Assembly (NCBI GenBank): GCA_947471745.1
Contig: CANJKZ010001038.1
Location: 372,001-436,000, forward strand
Length of the DNA: 64,000 bases
Direction: 5' to 3'
Origin: Closterium sp. Naga37s-1
Taxonomy: Eukaryota > Streptophyta > Zygnematophyceae > Desmidiales > Closteriaceae
Below the pieces are notes generated by a model that saw only the letters and a list, made by a program, of their open reading frames with translations, searched no databases and was not told the origin of the DNA. The position numbers and the translations under genes were made by a program. Shown here piece by piece: positions 10,486 through 20,801 of this stretch. Within the stretch, counting starts at the first letter, position 1. Each line of letters opens with the position of its first letter.

Positions 10486-10909
10486 GCGCCTCTGTCGTTT
10501 CGAAACACCAAGTCAGAAGCGAAGCGAAGCATATCGAAGCACTGGCGAGTCAACCCTAGGAGGTTGAGCAGTTGCTGGAGGTTACGCGAAAGTCAAAGGT
10601 CAGCGACTTTTGACCTGACAAGTACAGTGCGACAGCAAGGACACACAACTGACTCGTTACAGAGCAGTTGCCCGAGTCGTCCCTGTATCGAACCGCAACA
10701 GCAACAGTAAAACAGTTGGAACCGTATCTCTACGTATTCCTTGTACTCTTATATAATCTTGTATCTCTTTGCTTTAACCAATTCACTTTGCCCTCACATA
10801 CCAGCGCAAGGTGGTTCAAACACTTCTCATTAAAGCTTCCGCTAATTGCAACAAGTCCTACCCAGAGTTTAGCCCTGCAAAGATCCTAAGGGCTTTTCTC
10901 AGCCCAACA
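10464..10909 (+). repeat. 3' LTR of the copia element
   Basis: 446 bp and colinear with the 5' LTR, with about nine substitutions and no indels. It overlaps the last codons of pol. CAACA follows as target duplication. Confidence 0.97.
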
Positions 10910-10914
10910 CAACA

Positions 10915-11397
10915 AACCTTCAACAACATCCGAACAAGCTCCCACCCACCCAAGAACAACCATGCACCTACGCAACTAAAACGCTAGACAGAGCAATTCA
11001 CGTCACCACACTATCTTGAATTGAAGACAATTCAGTCACTACCTCCCACGTGGCAGGTCACGGAACCCGTTAGCAGGTCACAACGCATCAATCTCTTGGG
11101 GATATTGTCACCCTTACAAGTGCACATAGTCAAGTCTTTCCACGTTGACACTGCTGTTTTGTTGAATTTAGAATTATAAATTGGAGTACCCATGAACCAT
11201 AAACAACTGGAAATTCACATGCCCAACGTCCGAACGACTTCCAGCCAAAAAAGTCCATGCACCTAAGCAAGCAACTACAACACTAGAACAATTCAAGTCA
11301 CCTTACTTTCTTGAAATGAAGACACTTCAGTCACTACCTCCCACTCGCCAGGTCATCGTACGGTGGACCTCTCGTTTCATACTCCTGCGTTCGCCGG
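10915..11397. repeat. Tandemly duplicated unique sequence around the copia insertion
   Basis: 11144-11355 resembles 4670-4755 joined to 10915-11075. Shared landmarks are TGCTGTTTTGTTGAAT, CATGCACCTA, and TCAGTCACTACCTCCCAC with an AGGTCA following. The copia element split the first copy. I see no gene in this stretch. Confidence 0.6.
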
Positions 11398-11836
11398 TCA
11401 CTGAACCCGGAACACGGTGCCTTTCGCGACGGGGTCCTTGCAGCGGCGACCGTTGTTGAGCGCCGTGAATCGTAACTGCTTGCCGCCGAAGTACTGCTTC
11501 AGCAACACGCTGCACGACTCGCCGCGCATTTCGTAGTACTCCGGCACATTCATTTTGTGAATCAGCCTCCCCGCCGTTAACGGAACTGGGTTACACATAT
11601 AAAACAACTTGATAAGTAGCTGAAGTTTCCAACGGATCAGCATACAACGGATCAGCATGCTCGACGGACCAAGTAGGTTATCCAGCGAGAACAAAACGGA
11701 TCTGATGTTTAAAAGTACAGTAGGGGTGACATCAATTCTGACCATGGCGCAACTCACCGTGGGAAACGAGAAGAAGAGCCAGTGCCAACACCAGCATGGC
11801 GCGGACAACATTCACGAGCCTGAAACCTGTTGCCAT
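11398..11836 (-). CDS. Small putative secreted protein, two exons (88 aa)
   Basis: Exon 1 is 11836-11758 (79 nt) and exon 2 is 11585-11398 (188 nt). The intron has a GTGAGT donor and a CCCAG acceptor, and the exons join in phase to give 88 residues. Residues about 14-24 form a hydrophobic core after a basic start (MATGFRLVNVVRA), as in a signal peptide or a single membrane anchor. The mature part has two cysteines (51 and 75), which could form one disulphide, and a GGK-containing stretch around residues 58-65. I do not recognise the family and see no catalytic motif. The exact phase match and the signal-like start support a real gene; the absence of known relatives argues for caution. Confidence 0.55.
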
Positions 11837-13060
11837 GGCTAGGGAACGACTGGATTGAGAGGACGAGATGAGGCCAAAGGGGGAATGGGAGAACTCGGAA
11901 AAACGCTGGCAAGTGCTTGAGGAGGGAAGAATGATGTGTTGAGAAGACGGGATGGGCTAAATAAATAGTAATACCGAGATGATCACCAAGTTTTGGCTCC
12001 TCGCATCGCGGAAAAGGGTTTGGTCCAGAATCGAGTTCAAGTCTGAAGGCTGCTGGAATGTTGCGGATACGTTGCAGAAGGAGTATCCGAAAAGCACTGA
12101 GTGAAAACAGCAACTTTCGCCAATTTCGGCTAAGTGGGGAAACCGAGCCGCACATTTCAGATACGTGGGAGAACCGAGCTGCGAATTTGTAGCGTGAAAT
12201 TCGCTACATCTGCACCGAACTGTACACCTGTTCACGGCCCAAACTTCGAATTTGCCTTGGTGTTTTTCCGTTGGTGTGCAATCAGGGAACACTTCGCACG
12301 AAACTAGTTTGGGTTTTCGAAAGTTGCGAGCACAGTAACATGGATACGAAACCGGACGAAAGTGCGAAGGCAGAACCAAGTATCGAAACTCACAACAGGC
12401 ACACTTTAATTGACACACCTAATCAAATCCAAGTGTTCAGATTTCGGTATACTGACGTGGCTTCCCCGAACCAATGTAATAGAACCTCCTGATTTATTAC
12501 TAACCAATGACTGGTGTGATGCATAATAAATCAGAGATCAATGGCATTCCCTCACGACACATCATCACACCTTCTGAATGACAAATTGTATAACAATGAC
12601 AATGTCAGGCTGGCCCCATGGATTTCGCTTCCTTTGACTCGGTCAATGTCCTCGCTAGGAGTCTCATTTTGAACATCTGTTTTTACCACTTGCTTCGTCT
12701 GTAACACACCTACCAGAAGACCCATCATTTATGTTGATCGTGGCTTCGATGTTTACCAGGCGTTTATTTCAGATGTTTATCAGGCTACCTCGGGATCTGT
12801 CCGTCAAGCTCGAAATCATGGATTTTCACAGTTTAAGCAGTCTACATTTCAGCCAGCATCTATCAAGAATAATACGGCTTATGCTCCCGAGGTTTAGTCC
12901 TCGAGTTTGTTTCATGTTCTACTGGAGCGCAAGGGCCCAGACAAGAGTACCAACCAAGCTATTTAATGGTGCTGTGTTCAGAGTTCAGGCATCAGAAGCC
13001 TCTAAGCCTTCTTATTCTGCTCTTCACTCAGCAGAGCCGCCTTCACTTCATCATCACACT
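11837..13060. other. Intergenic region without a recognisable gene
   Basis: It holds the upstream sequence of the small secreted gene (promoter side, 11837 onward) and AT-rich sequence to 13060. Open frames here are short, cysteine-rich by chance and lack recognisable domains. Confidence 0.5.
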
Positions 13061-14092
13061 ATGGCTCCGCCTAAGGGATCGCGCTCCAAGGCTGTCATTG
13101 ATCCTCCCGCGTCCTCTGCGGTTGACAATGATGTCACCACTACGGATGCTCCTGCATTGATGCCGAACAAGGGGAGCAACTTTAACTTTGAAGACGCTGC
13201 TAACAGCCAGCCTATGGCTGGTGGTTCTGGCCTCACAGTCGCTGACAAAGCTGCTGACAATGCGGACAAAGGCAAAGCTGCTAGTGTTGACCCACCGATC
13301 GATGATGATGGCTTCATTGACGACTCCGACGATGACATGGAGATGGATCTGTCTCTGGAGGCTGAGTGTCGTCTTCGCACTGCCATTATCCTGCTCATTC
13401 CGTTTGCCCTGCACAAGGAAATTTCAGGCATCATTTTTGCTATTCGTACGCTGATTAAGCGGGGGTGGAATGCAGAGCTCTCTACAGAAACATCTACGCC
13501 CTCGACGAAGTTCCAGGAGTTACCGGCTGCGTATTTCGCCAAGGAACGCTTCCGCAGGCTTCAAGTCTCCTTCGTCCTGGAATCTGATGCGGAATTGGTG
13601 AAACGCAAGGATGTGATGTATCAGCGGCTGAAAGGAGATTTGGTGACCCTGCACTGGCAACACACGGAGGATGTGGCTTACGCGAGAGAGAAGGCTTTCC
13701 ACCCAGAAGCCATTGAAGTGATCATCAAAAGGGTCTCGGCTACGGTGGAGCTGGATATGATTACAAGGAGGATGTCTACGTACCTGATCACCAGTAGTAA
13801 GCGGACGGCTTTCATGCGCAACTCCAACTTCCACCACGTGCTGCACCCTGTCACTGGCGCGGATACGGATACTGACAAAGGCCTGGTCTACGCTCACCCT
13901 GGTAATAAGCACCGCTGGCTGCACGCGATCGCTGACCCCGCTGACAACGCGAACAGGCTCATGGTCCATTACCCTTCGCTAACTTGTGCGCTCTGTGGCT
14001 GTCAGCATTATGATAACTATCATAATGCTTTTGTCACTGAACGCCAAACTAACGTAGGGAAATGGAACCTAACCCTGGGTGTGAGGATCTAG
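13061..14092 (+). CDS. Unknown acidic protein ORF, truncated by a retrotransposon
   Basis: From ATG 13061 the frame runs 343 codons. About 95 Ser/Ala/Asp-rich residues with an acidic cluster (DDSDDDMEMDLS) come first, then a helical region, then a CALCGC cysteine pair followed by HYDNYHNAF. I do not recognise a family; the style resembles transposon-associated ORFs with an acidic N-terminus (compare 62200-63321). The last codons (14080-14092) lie inside a gypsy LTR, so the original protein was longer and is cut. The frame also extends upstream to 12731, but that part looks non-coding. Confidence 0.45.
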   Translation: MAPPKGSRSKAVIDPPASSAVDNDVTTTDAPALMPNKGSNFNFEDAANSQPMAGGSGLTVADKAADNADKGKAASVDPPIDDDGFIDDSDDDMEMDLSLEAECRLRTAIILLIPFALHKEISGIIFAIRTLIKRGWNAELSTETSTPSTKFQELPAAYFAKERFRRLQVSFVLESDAELVKRKDVMYQRLKGDLVTLHWQHTEDVAYAREKAFHPEAIEVIIKRVSATVELDMITRRMSTYLITSSKRTAFMRNSNFHHVLHPVTGADTDTDKGLVYAHPGNKHRWLHAIADPADNANRLMVHYPSLTCALCGCQHYDNYHNAFVTERQTNVGKWNLTLGVRI

Positions 14093-15169
14093 GATCGAGC
14101 TCAGAAAAGAGAATTGTAATTGATTCAATCACCTGGGTACAACACGAGGCTATATATAGTCTCGACACAAGGCCAGTTACCCAGGTGTTACGCGAATGTT
14201 CTGAGGGTCGCGAAGCGCCCCGAACAGAACCTTCCCGAACTCAGTAGAAAGCAATTCGGTGGAAAACCGAATAGGCTTGAGTTCGGTACACGTAACCTGG
14301 TTCGGTGCTACCGTATCACCTCGGATATAAGCGCAGGTGCGCTTATAATAGAACAGTGATTTTTAGGGGGGTGCGCATATAATTGAGTCAGATTTATAAG
14401 CGCATGCGCTTATAAAATGACAATTACAGAAGTATGATTTAAACTTACCAAATTGTACATCTCAGTCGTGCAATTTCAATCGAATCAGAACATTACAGCG
14501 TCCCAAATGAGAGAATCGCGCGAGGGCGATTTCTGCCGCCGCACTGGGGCGAGGACACGTCACTTCGCAGAGGGATGTGTCAAGCTCGCCCCGAAACAAT
14601 GTACGAGCAAGTCGCACGGAGTCGCTTGCTCGCAGCGCAGAGGCACAGTCGTTCCCGAGCCCCCCCGCCTGCCCCTTTTTCGCTCGCACAACGCACAGGA
14701 CAGTCGTTTCCAGCGCCCATCTTCCCTCCCCCCCCCCCCCTCCCAACGATGTGCTGTCAGTCAGTCAGCTTCGCGCCGTTTCGCTTCTCCTGCGAATCGC
14801 TCGCCCTCGAGCGAGTCAAACAAAGTAGGAACGGATCTGGACTCGCTGCAAAAAGGGAAATCGTTACTGTTTTAATCAGGATTTAATAATATAATTATTG
14901 ATGCGCTTATAATAAGTCAAGGTTTTACAGGAGGTGCGCTTATAATCGAGGATCGGGCATAAGCGCATTGCTCCAGATATAAGCGCATGCGCTTAACATA
15001 GGCCTGCGCTTATATCCGGGGTGATACGGTATAACTATAATAAAATATAGGAATGCACCTAACCGGAAATCAATCATATCTATGCATGATAAAATAAACC
15101 CAAGCTAGATATAGCGTAATAAAGTCTAGGCAAGCTAGCAAAGCCAGCATAAGCCGTCGTACTCTCACA
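14080..15169 (-). repeat. 3' LTR of the gypsy element, split by a MITE
   Basis: Read on the minus strand it starts TGTGAGAGTACG and ends CCTCACA. It has a TATA-like CTATATATAG near 14150. Its right arm is about 15169-15032 and its left arm about 14308-14080, with the TA-flanked MITE between. Confidence 0.7.
14311..15029. mobile_element. 719-bp MITE with TA target duplication, inside the gypsy LTR
   Basis: 27-bp terminal inverted repeats (14311-14337 and 15003-15029, one mismatch) start CCGTATCACC and contain GGATATAAGCGCAGG. TA flanks both sides (14309-14310, 15030-15031), as in Tc1/mariner/pogo elements. Next to each end are further GCGCTTATA/TATAAGCGC units, giving a multi-hairpin end structure. 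It has no transposase, so it is non-autonomous. Confidence 0.85.
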
Positions 15170-15179
15170 CGTCCCCCCC

Positions 15180-17184
15180 TCAAAGCTGGGTGGCATGAGA
15201 AACACCCTGCTTGACAAGATAGTCCTTGAGAGCACGGCGTGCGTTGCCCACATCAGCTTCTGCAACCCAAGTGTCCTCAGTGGGGTCGTATCCTTTCCAG
15301 CGTATCAGGAACTCGAGGGTCTTGCTGCCGCGGCGCCGATGAGTGAGAACGCGCTCCACTCCGTACTCTGGTTCATCCTGGATGAGAACAGGTGGTGGTG
15401 GCGGTAGCTGCCATCCCTGGAACTGTTGGTTGGGGTCCTTGAAGGGTTTCAGTAGCTGAACATGGAAAGCATTGTGAAGCTTCCACGTATCTGGTAAGCG
15501 CAAGCGGAATGTAACCGGTGTCACCTGTGCCTCAACGAGAAAAGGACCACAGAAGCGAGGCCGGAGTTTGGATGGGAGGTGAGACAAGTTCAAGTTGCGT
15601 GTGTCAAGAAGCACCTGATCCCCGACTGCTACTGAGTGATCTCGTCGCTGGCGATCGGCATACTGCTTCTGGGAGGTCTACATCGTGGTGAGACGTCGCT
15701 GAGTCTTCTCCCATAGCTGCTGCATGGTGGTGACGAAGTCATGTGCGGCTTGGACAAGTGCCGGTGTGGTTGGCTGCTGTGGTGTAAGTGGTTCCCGTCC
15801 ATAACACAGGAAGAAAGGAGTCCCTGTGGCCGCATGTGACGCGTTGTTGTAAGCGAACTCTAGGGTCGGTAACTGTGTGTCCCAGTGGCTGACGTCGTCT
15901 TTGAAAGCGGAAAGCAGTAACTGCTCAACCACTTGATTGAGTCGCTCGATTTGTCCGTCAGTCTGTCGGTGGTATGCTGGGGACATCGCAAGTTTAGTCC
16001 CCAATAATCCCATGAGCTCCTTCCAGAACTTACTCGAATTTAGGGTCTCTGTCTGAGATGAGTGTAGCAGGGATGCCATGGATGGTGATGATGCGGTCGA
16101 AGAAGAGGCGAGCAGTTGCTTCAGCTGTAGCTGTGGCGTTGGTCGGTATGAAGTGACCCATTTTGGAGAACTTATCGATCACCACGAGGATGGAAAAATG
16201 TCCCCGTGAGGTCGAAGGAAGTCCTATGATGAAGTCAAGGCTAACGACCTACCATGGTTGCTCCGGTACGGGTAGAGGCTGAATTAACCCTGCTTTGTTC
16301 TGCTTGCTACTCTTCATCCGCTGGTATGTGTTGCTTGAGGTGACGAACTGCTGCACGTCTGCTGCCATCCCGGGCCAGTAGTAATACTTCGCTATTCCCG
16401 CTAACGTTTTGTTGCTCCCGAAGTGTCCCGCGTATGGTATGTCGTGAAACTCCTCCAGTAGAATCTGTCGGAGTGGGGCATTGTTCGGTGCCAAAATCTT
16501 TTATGTGCCCTTCCTTACAGCTAAGTCTTTCTCCCACGGTAACAGCTACTTAGTCTGTGCTGTAGCGATATCTGCGTCCACGGAGTATCCATGTTGGAAT
16601 AGACCCTTGAGCAGAGGGTTCATCCCGTCGAGCTGGATGCCTGCTACATGTCCGGGGCGGCTCAACGCGTCTGCCTTGTTGTGTAGCCCGGGCTTGTAGA
16701 CGATGTCGTAGTCGAAGCGAGTTTCCAGGAAGTCCACCCACCGCACCTGTCGTTGTGAGAGCGTCGGCTGCGACTTCAGGTTTTTGAGACTGCAGTGGTC
16801 AGTATAGACTGTAGTCTTGGCTCCCTCTGGGTAACACCTCCACGACTTGAAGGCTATGACTATCGCTAAGGCTTCATTGTCATGGATGGGGTAGTTCAGT
16901 TCTGCTCCGTGTAGCTTCTTACTGAGGTAGGCGATGGGCTGCAAACCGCGTCTGTGATCTTGCATCAGTACTGCTCCGACTACCTGGTCACTAGCGTCTG
17001 CTTCCACCACGTAGTCCTTGTCTGGGTCTGGTAAGATGAGTACTGGCGTTGTAGTCAGTGCTGACTGTAGCTGCTCCATGGCTTGCTGATGAGGAGTATC
17101 CCATTTGTAGGGCATATCCTTTTTCAGTAGGTCGGTCAGTGGCGCTACTCTCTTAGCGTACTGTGGCACGAACCTGTTGTAGTG
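15180..17184 (-). pseudogene. gypsy pol remnant (RT end, RNase H, integrase, chromodomain)
   Basis: Recognisable blocks fall in different frames separated by stops: RNase H 17184-16546, integrase zinc region 16494-16249, integrase core 16079-15678, C-terminal and chromodomain 15614-15180. The zinc-region CxxC is damaged (SNTYQRMK where CxxCQRxK is usual). Several frameshifts and stops mean it cannot make an enzyme. Confidence 0.85.
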
Positions 17185-17430
17185 GTCGACGTCGGCCCCT
17201 CCTCCGTCGACCACCAGGTCACGCCTGGTCGACCAACCACCAAGTCGACCAGCAGGCCTGGTCGACCAACCACCAGATCGACCAGCAGTCCTGTCAGCCG
17301 ACCACCCAAGTCGGCTGCCCCAAGTTGGCGTCACGAAGTCGACGTCCTCCGCAGGTCGACTTCCCAGGTCGACCTCCCTGAAGTCGGCGCCACCCTGAAG
17401 TCGACGCCCGTGCAGGTCGACTTCCTCGTC
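17185..17430. repeat. Cluster of GTCGAC palindromes
   Basis: About ten GTCGAC hexamers in 240 bp, many within irregular CTGGTCGACCAACCACC-type units. It starts exactly where gypsy homology stops. I see no gene. Confidence 0.55.
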
Positions 17431-17603
17431 AACCAGCTCGCCCACTGCTGCAAGTCGGCTGTTCCCCTCACACCCGACCACGAATTCGACTCCGCCCAAG
17501 CGAGGACGGGGCCAACACACAACTCCCGTTGACATCCTCTCCTCTCCTCCGCTTACCCGGTGGTGTCTGAGAGCAGAGAGCGCAGCAGCCATTCTAGAAT
17601 GGA

Positions 17604-17627
17604 GACTTTTGAGACGTCTCAAAAGTC
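17604..17627. repeat. 24-bp perfect palindrome, GAGACGTCTC core
   Basis: GACTTTT, then GAGACGTCTC, then AAAAGTC. It is the third core variant (ACGT) of the palindrome family and lies in the downstream part of the glycosyltransferase exon array. Confidence 0.8.
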
Positions 17628-17892
17628 AGCAGCCATTCTGAAATGGAGCCATCCACATGTCAGAGATGTTTATTCCAATCACCAACTTACCTCTGCAGGC
17701 CAAATAGTGCCCACGCAATGCCCCCAAGACTCACCCACCAGTGCCATCCCTCCCCTCTCCTCCTCTCACCCGGTGGTGCCTGAGAGCAGAGAGCGCAGCA
17801 GCCACAGTGGCACCGTCGACATCAGGGATATCTTATCCGATCACCACCACCTGGCACGAGCATGGGGGCAGAGAGATAAGCGGAGAACAGTG

Positions 17893-17941
<49 letters not shown>

Positions 17942-20030
17942 AGCAGCAGACCCACACGCATGATGCCATTACCTTGCATGTCTGTACACGTTTCACAATC
18001 AATGAAAGGGCCATTAGAGAGAGCAGCAGCAACAGTGGCACCATCCACATCAGGGATGTCTGTTCCGATCACCACCACCTGGCATGGATGGATGCGTGTG
18101 GGAGGCACGAGGCAGCAAGACGAGCAGCAAGCAGTGGGGAGGAGAGAGAGCAGCAGCAACAGTGGCACCATCGGCGTCAGGGATGTCTGTTCCAATCACC
18201 ACCACCTGTCATGGATGGAGCGTGGAAGGCAGGCAGGGAGACAAGCGACATGCAACGGGGAGCAGGGAAAGCAGCAGCAACAATAGCGCCATCGACATCA
18301 GGGATGTGCGATTTGATCCAATCACCACCACCTGGCATGGTGGAGTGTGCGGGGCAGAGACATGAGTGGCACGCAATGGCGGGGAGAGAGGGAGCGGCAG
18401 TAGCAGTGGCACCATCCACATCAGGGATTTCTATTCAGATAACCACCCCCCCCACCATCTGGCATGGCGGAGTGTGTGAGGCAGAGGGACGAGGGACATG
18501 CAACGGGGAGGAGAGAGAGCAGCAGTGACAATAGAGCCATCCATATCAGAATTCCTGTTGCTGTTGCCATCCAGATCATCACTGCCTGCCATGAGAATCT
18601 CTCGCCAAAAGGGCGGCAGCATGGAAAGGTGAGGAGTGAAACTGTGGAAGCGACTTCTGTTCAGGTAAAAACCGCGAGGGTGATTTCTTGTCATTCCTTG
18701 TGTAAAGAGTGGAAAGCAGGGAAGACCGTGGAAAATTTGACTGAGCAGACTGATTTGCCGCTACTCGCAGAATTTGCAGAACTCATCCTGAGGCATTGAC
18801 ATGCATTACCCCCAAAGCTCACCCCACATCAACCCCGATATGCTCTCACCCGTTGGTACCCCAGGCCCAGCACGTGCTGGAAGGCGGCTTGCATGCGCGC
18901 CCCCACGTCTCCCCCCACCTGTATGGGGTTGCAAGGGATTAGGGTTTCAAGGTTTAGGGTTCGGGTTTAAGACGGTGGAAGGCTGCTTGCATGTGCACAC
19001 CCACGTCTGCCCCCACCTGTATGGGGTGGAAATTTGGGTTAAGGTTCCAGGGTTTAGGGTTAGTTCATTTTTAGGGTGGTGGAAGGCTGCTTGCATGTGT
19101 GGCCCCACGCCTCCCCTCCCCCCACCTGCATGGATGGTGGCAGGGGAGCGATTGATGCACGCATGGAATGGACTATGGCATATGGGCGGCAGGCGTGCGT
19201 TGCATGTGAGAATGATGGTTGCAAAAGGTGTGAGCATGGGGTGTGAGCACGGGGTGTGAGCATGGGGTGTGAGCATGGGGTGTGAGCATGGGGTGTGAGA
19301 ATGGGGTGTGAGAATGGGGTGTGAGAATGGGGTTTGAGAATGGGATGAGACTGCAGAGCTGAGGTAAGGTGAACATTTCACCTGAGGCACAAAGCGGAGG
19401 GAGGTGGAGGATGGCAGCACCTTCTGCATCCACCGTTTGATCTCGCCTTCATCCGACGGCTCAGAGAAGAAGATGAAGACATGCGTGGATGCGTGCCTGC
19501 CTGCCACACCACAACCATGGCTGATCAACAAGACTGTCATGTCACAGCCGTCTGTGTGTCGGAGTGATTCGGAGGCCACTGCCAACTATGAGGCGGGCAG
19601 GAAGGCAGGCAATGTCGCAGGATGGTCGCATTGCGCATGCCAACTGTCACGTAAATGAGGCACATCGTCATCCTCGGACATGCTCCCGCCGCGACCATGC
19701 GAGGCTGAGCTAGAGGCCACGCTACAACAGCTAGTATCATAATAGCCACAGCCTGCGCCTCGCTATAGTCACGTACAGGTCGGGGCAGCGCGCGATATTG
19801 GTGACGACGTGCTCGCAGCACGCGCAGTAGAAGTCGCACACCGCGTCCGCCCCCACGCCGGCCGCCAGGCGCGTCTTCACGCGCCCCGGCGCCGGCCGCT
19901 TCACGAATATCATCACCGCCTGCTGCGCGCCGAGCGGCTCCGTCGCTTCACTCCGCTCCGCTTGCGCTTCAATCGCACTCACTTTAGGGTCGCTCATTCT
20001 AGCGTCGCCCATACTACTGGCGTCGCACAC
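17620..20030 (-). CDS. DUF2064/TIGR04282-like glycosyltransferase, 5' exons, 3' part missing
   Basis: Exon 1 is 20030-19777, with VKRPAPGRVKTRL, the N-terminal nucleotide-binding signature of this GT-A-like family. Exon 2 is 19496-19382 (HVFIFFSEPSDEGE...RFVPQ). Both junctions keep phase (CT|G; CAG|GTG). Exon 3 (best copy 18078-17973) encodes VVVIGTDIPDVDG, matching the conserved GTD.PDL motif. It occurs about seven times: near 18560, 18440, 18330, 18205, 18078, 17855 and 17680, most with an acceptor but varying downstream. The family block between exons 2 and 3 (GDLGERM-type) and the C-terminal DGGYYLIGL block were not found. The gypsy remnant at 14080-17184 probably cut the locus, so this is likely a broken gene. 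Substrate unknown. Confidence 0.6.
17901..17940. repeat. (GA)n microsatellite
   Basis: About 20 GA dinucleotides between exon 3 copies of the glycosyltransferase array. Confidence 0.9.
18880..19125. repeat. Three degenerate ~90-bp repeats with TTTAGGG-like stretches
   Basis: GGAAGGCNGCTTGCATG plus a CCCCACCTGTATGGGG-like segment occurs three times. GGTTTAGGGTT fragments between the copies resemble plant telomere repeats but are too few to be a telomere. The region is within an intron of the glycosyltransferase locus. Confidence 0.5.
19222..19345. repeat. 13-bp minisatellite (GAGCATGGGGTGT)
   Basis: About nine tandem 13-bp units with GAGCATG/GAGAATG variants, in the intron after exon 2 of the minus-strand glycosyltransferase gene. 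Confidence 0.85.
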
Positions 20031-20801
20031 TCCAGAGGCGCTAATTCGCTCAGGCTCGCTCTAAGAAAATCAGGAGATTGAAGCAATTGAGAGAACGAAG
20101 GTGCCTTGATCCTAAAACAGCAATGGCGATTTCCTGGCTGCGGATGCAGCAGTCACGCCGTACGCGGCGAGAAGGATCGACATATGGACAGCTCAGCTGA
20201 GCTGACGTGTTAACAGATACGAAATACCAGGCGCCTTGGGATTGGCGGAAAATTTGAGCAGGCTGACTGGTCAACGGCCCAGAAGAAAATGGAAGGGAAA
20301 AGCAGTAGTTTACCGGCCTGGGGGGAGAAGGGCTGTTTGGGTGCGGCTCAGTGAGGTTCTTTGCGTTCTACAGCTGTCAAATATTGTTATCAAACGGTTC
20401 CCCTCTGACTCGCGAAAACACTTGGTTCGATCGCCAATCTCGCGGTGTTCTCGAAGCAGCTCGTTCGCCAATGGGCTTCGAGTTTTTTCGTAGTTATCCA
20501 ATGGGATCCTGGCTTTGGAACACCGACCATCATGGGGGCGTGTGACCAGACAACCAGATCTCCGCTGTGGCGCGCAGCAGCGGCGGAGGGAAATCCGCAG
20601 CTCAGCCAAAACAAATAGCCCTACTGCTCCATTTGCTAGCTTCTCCCGTTCAGAACACGAAGTGCTTGACAGATTCACAGATTCCTTGTGTATTTTCGCC
20701 ACGAAGTGCTTCGAGCATAGTTCACAACAACGTAGTTGGCGCATACTATCGCATACTGTCGCCTACGGTCGCTTACTGTCGGATACTACCCTCCATTCGC
20801 C
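20031..20801. promoter_or_regulatory. Divergent intergenic region
   Basis: 771 bp separate the start codons of the minus-strand glycosyltransferase and the plus-strand MAPR4-like gene, so any promoters here are shared or back to back. A short tandem CGCATACTGTCGCCTACGGT-like repeat lies at about 20740-20785, just before the MAPR4 start. No obvious TATA box; no gene seen. Confidence 0.5.

Larger units (their letters stand above)
4756..10909 (+). mobile_element. Complete Ty1/copia LTR retrotransposon
   Basis: A 6,154-bp element bounded by 446-bp direct repeats that begin TGTTGG and end CCAACA. The 5-bp target duplication CAACA lies at 4751-4755 and 10910-10914. Internal order is primer-binding site, gag, protease, integrase, reverse transcriptase, RNase H, polypurine tract; integrase ahead of reverse transcriptase defines copia. 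I count about nine substitutions between the LTRs (about 2%), so insertion was fairly recent but not brand new. The single long reading frame is broken only by a tandem TGA TGA between the protease and integrase parts. It inserted into one of two tandem copies of a roughly 230-bp unique sequence (4670-4755 plus 10915-11075, and 11144-11355). Confidence 0.97.
14080..17184 (-). mobile_element. Truncated Ty3/gypsy chromodomain retrotransposon
   Basis: On the minus strand: the end of reverse transcriptase (YNRFVPQYAKRVAPLTDLLK at about 17183), RNase H, an integrase zinc region, integrase core, then a chromodomain (IRWKGYDPTEDTW at about 15280), which is the CRM/chromovirus-type order. A G-rich polypurine tract (15170-15180) precedes a 3' LTR at 15169-14080. 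The LTR has inverted ends TGTGAG/CTCACA and is about 369 bp once the MITE inside it is removed. The 5' half (LTR, gag, protease, most of RT) is missing; homology stops abruptly near 17184. Confidence 0.88.

Noticed and set aside
11957..12418. A 153-codon cysteine-rich minus-strand frame
   Set aside because: No recognisable domain, no splice or start support, and composition like the surrounding intergenic DNA.
17560..18528. A 322-codon plus-strand frame rich in SSNSGTIHIRDV repeats
   Set aside because: It is the reverse shadow of the tandem glycosyltransferase exon copies on the minus strand, which carry the conserved VVVIGTDIPD motif.
18945..19080. A telomere or chromosome end
   Set aside because: Only isolated TTTAGGG-like units with unrelated sequence between them.
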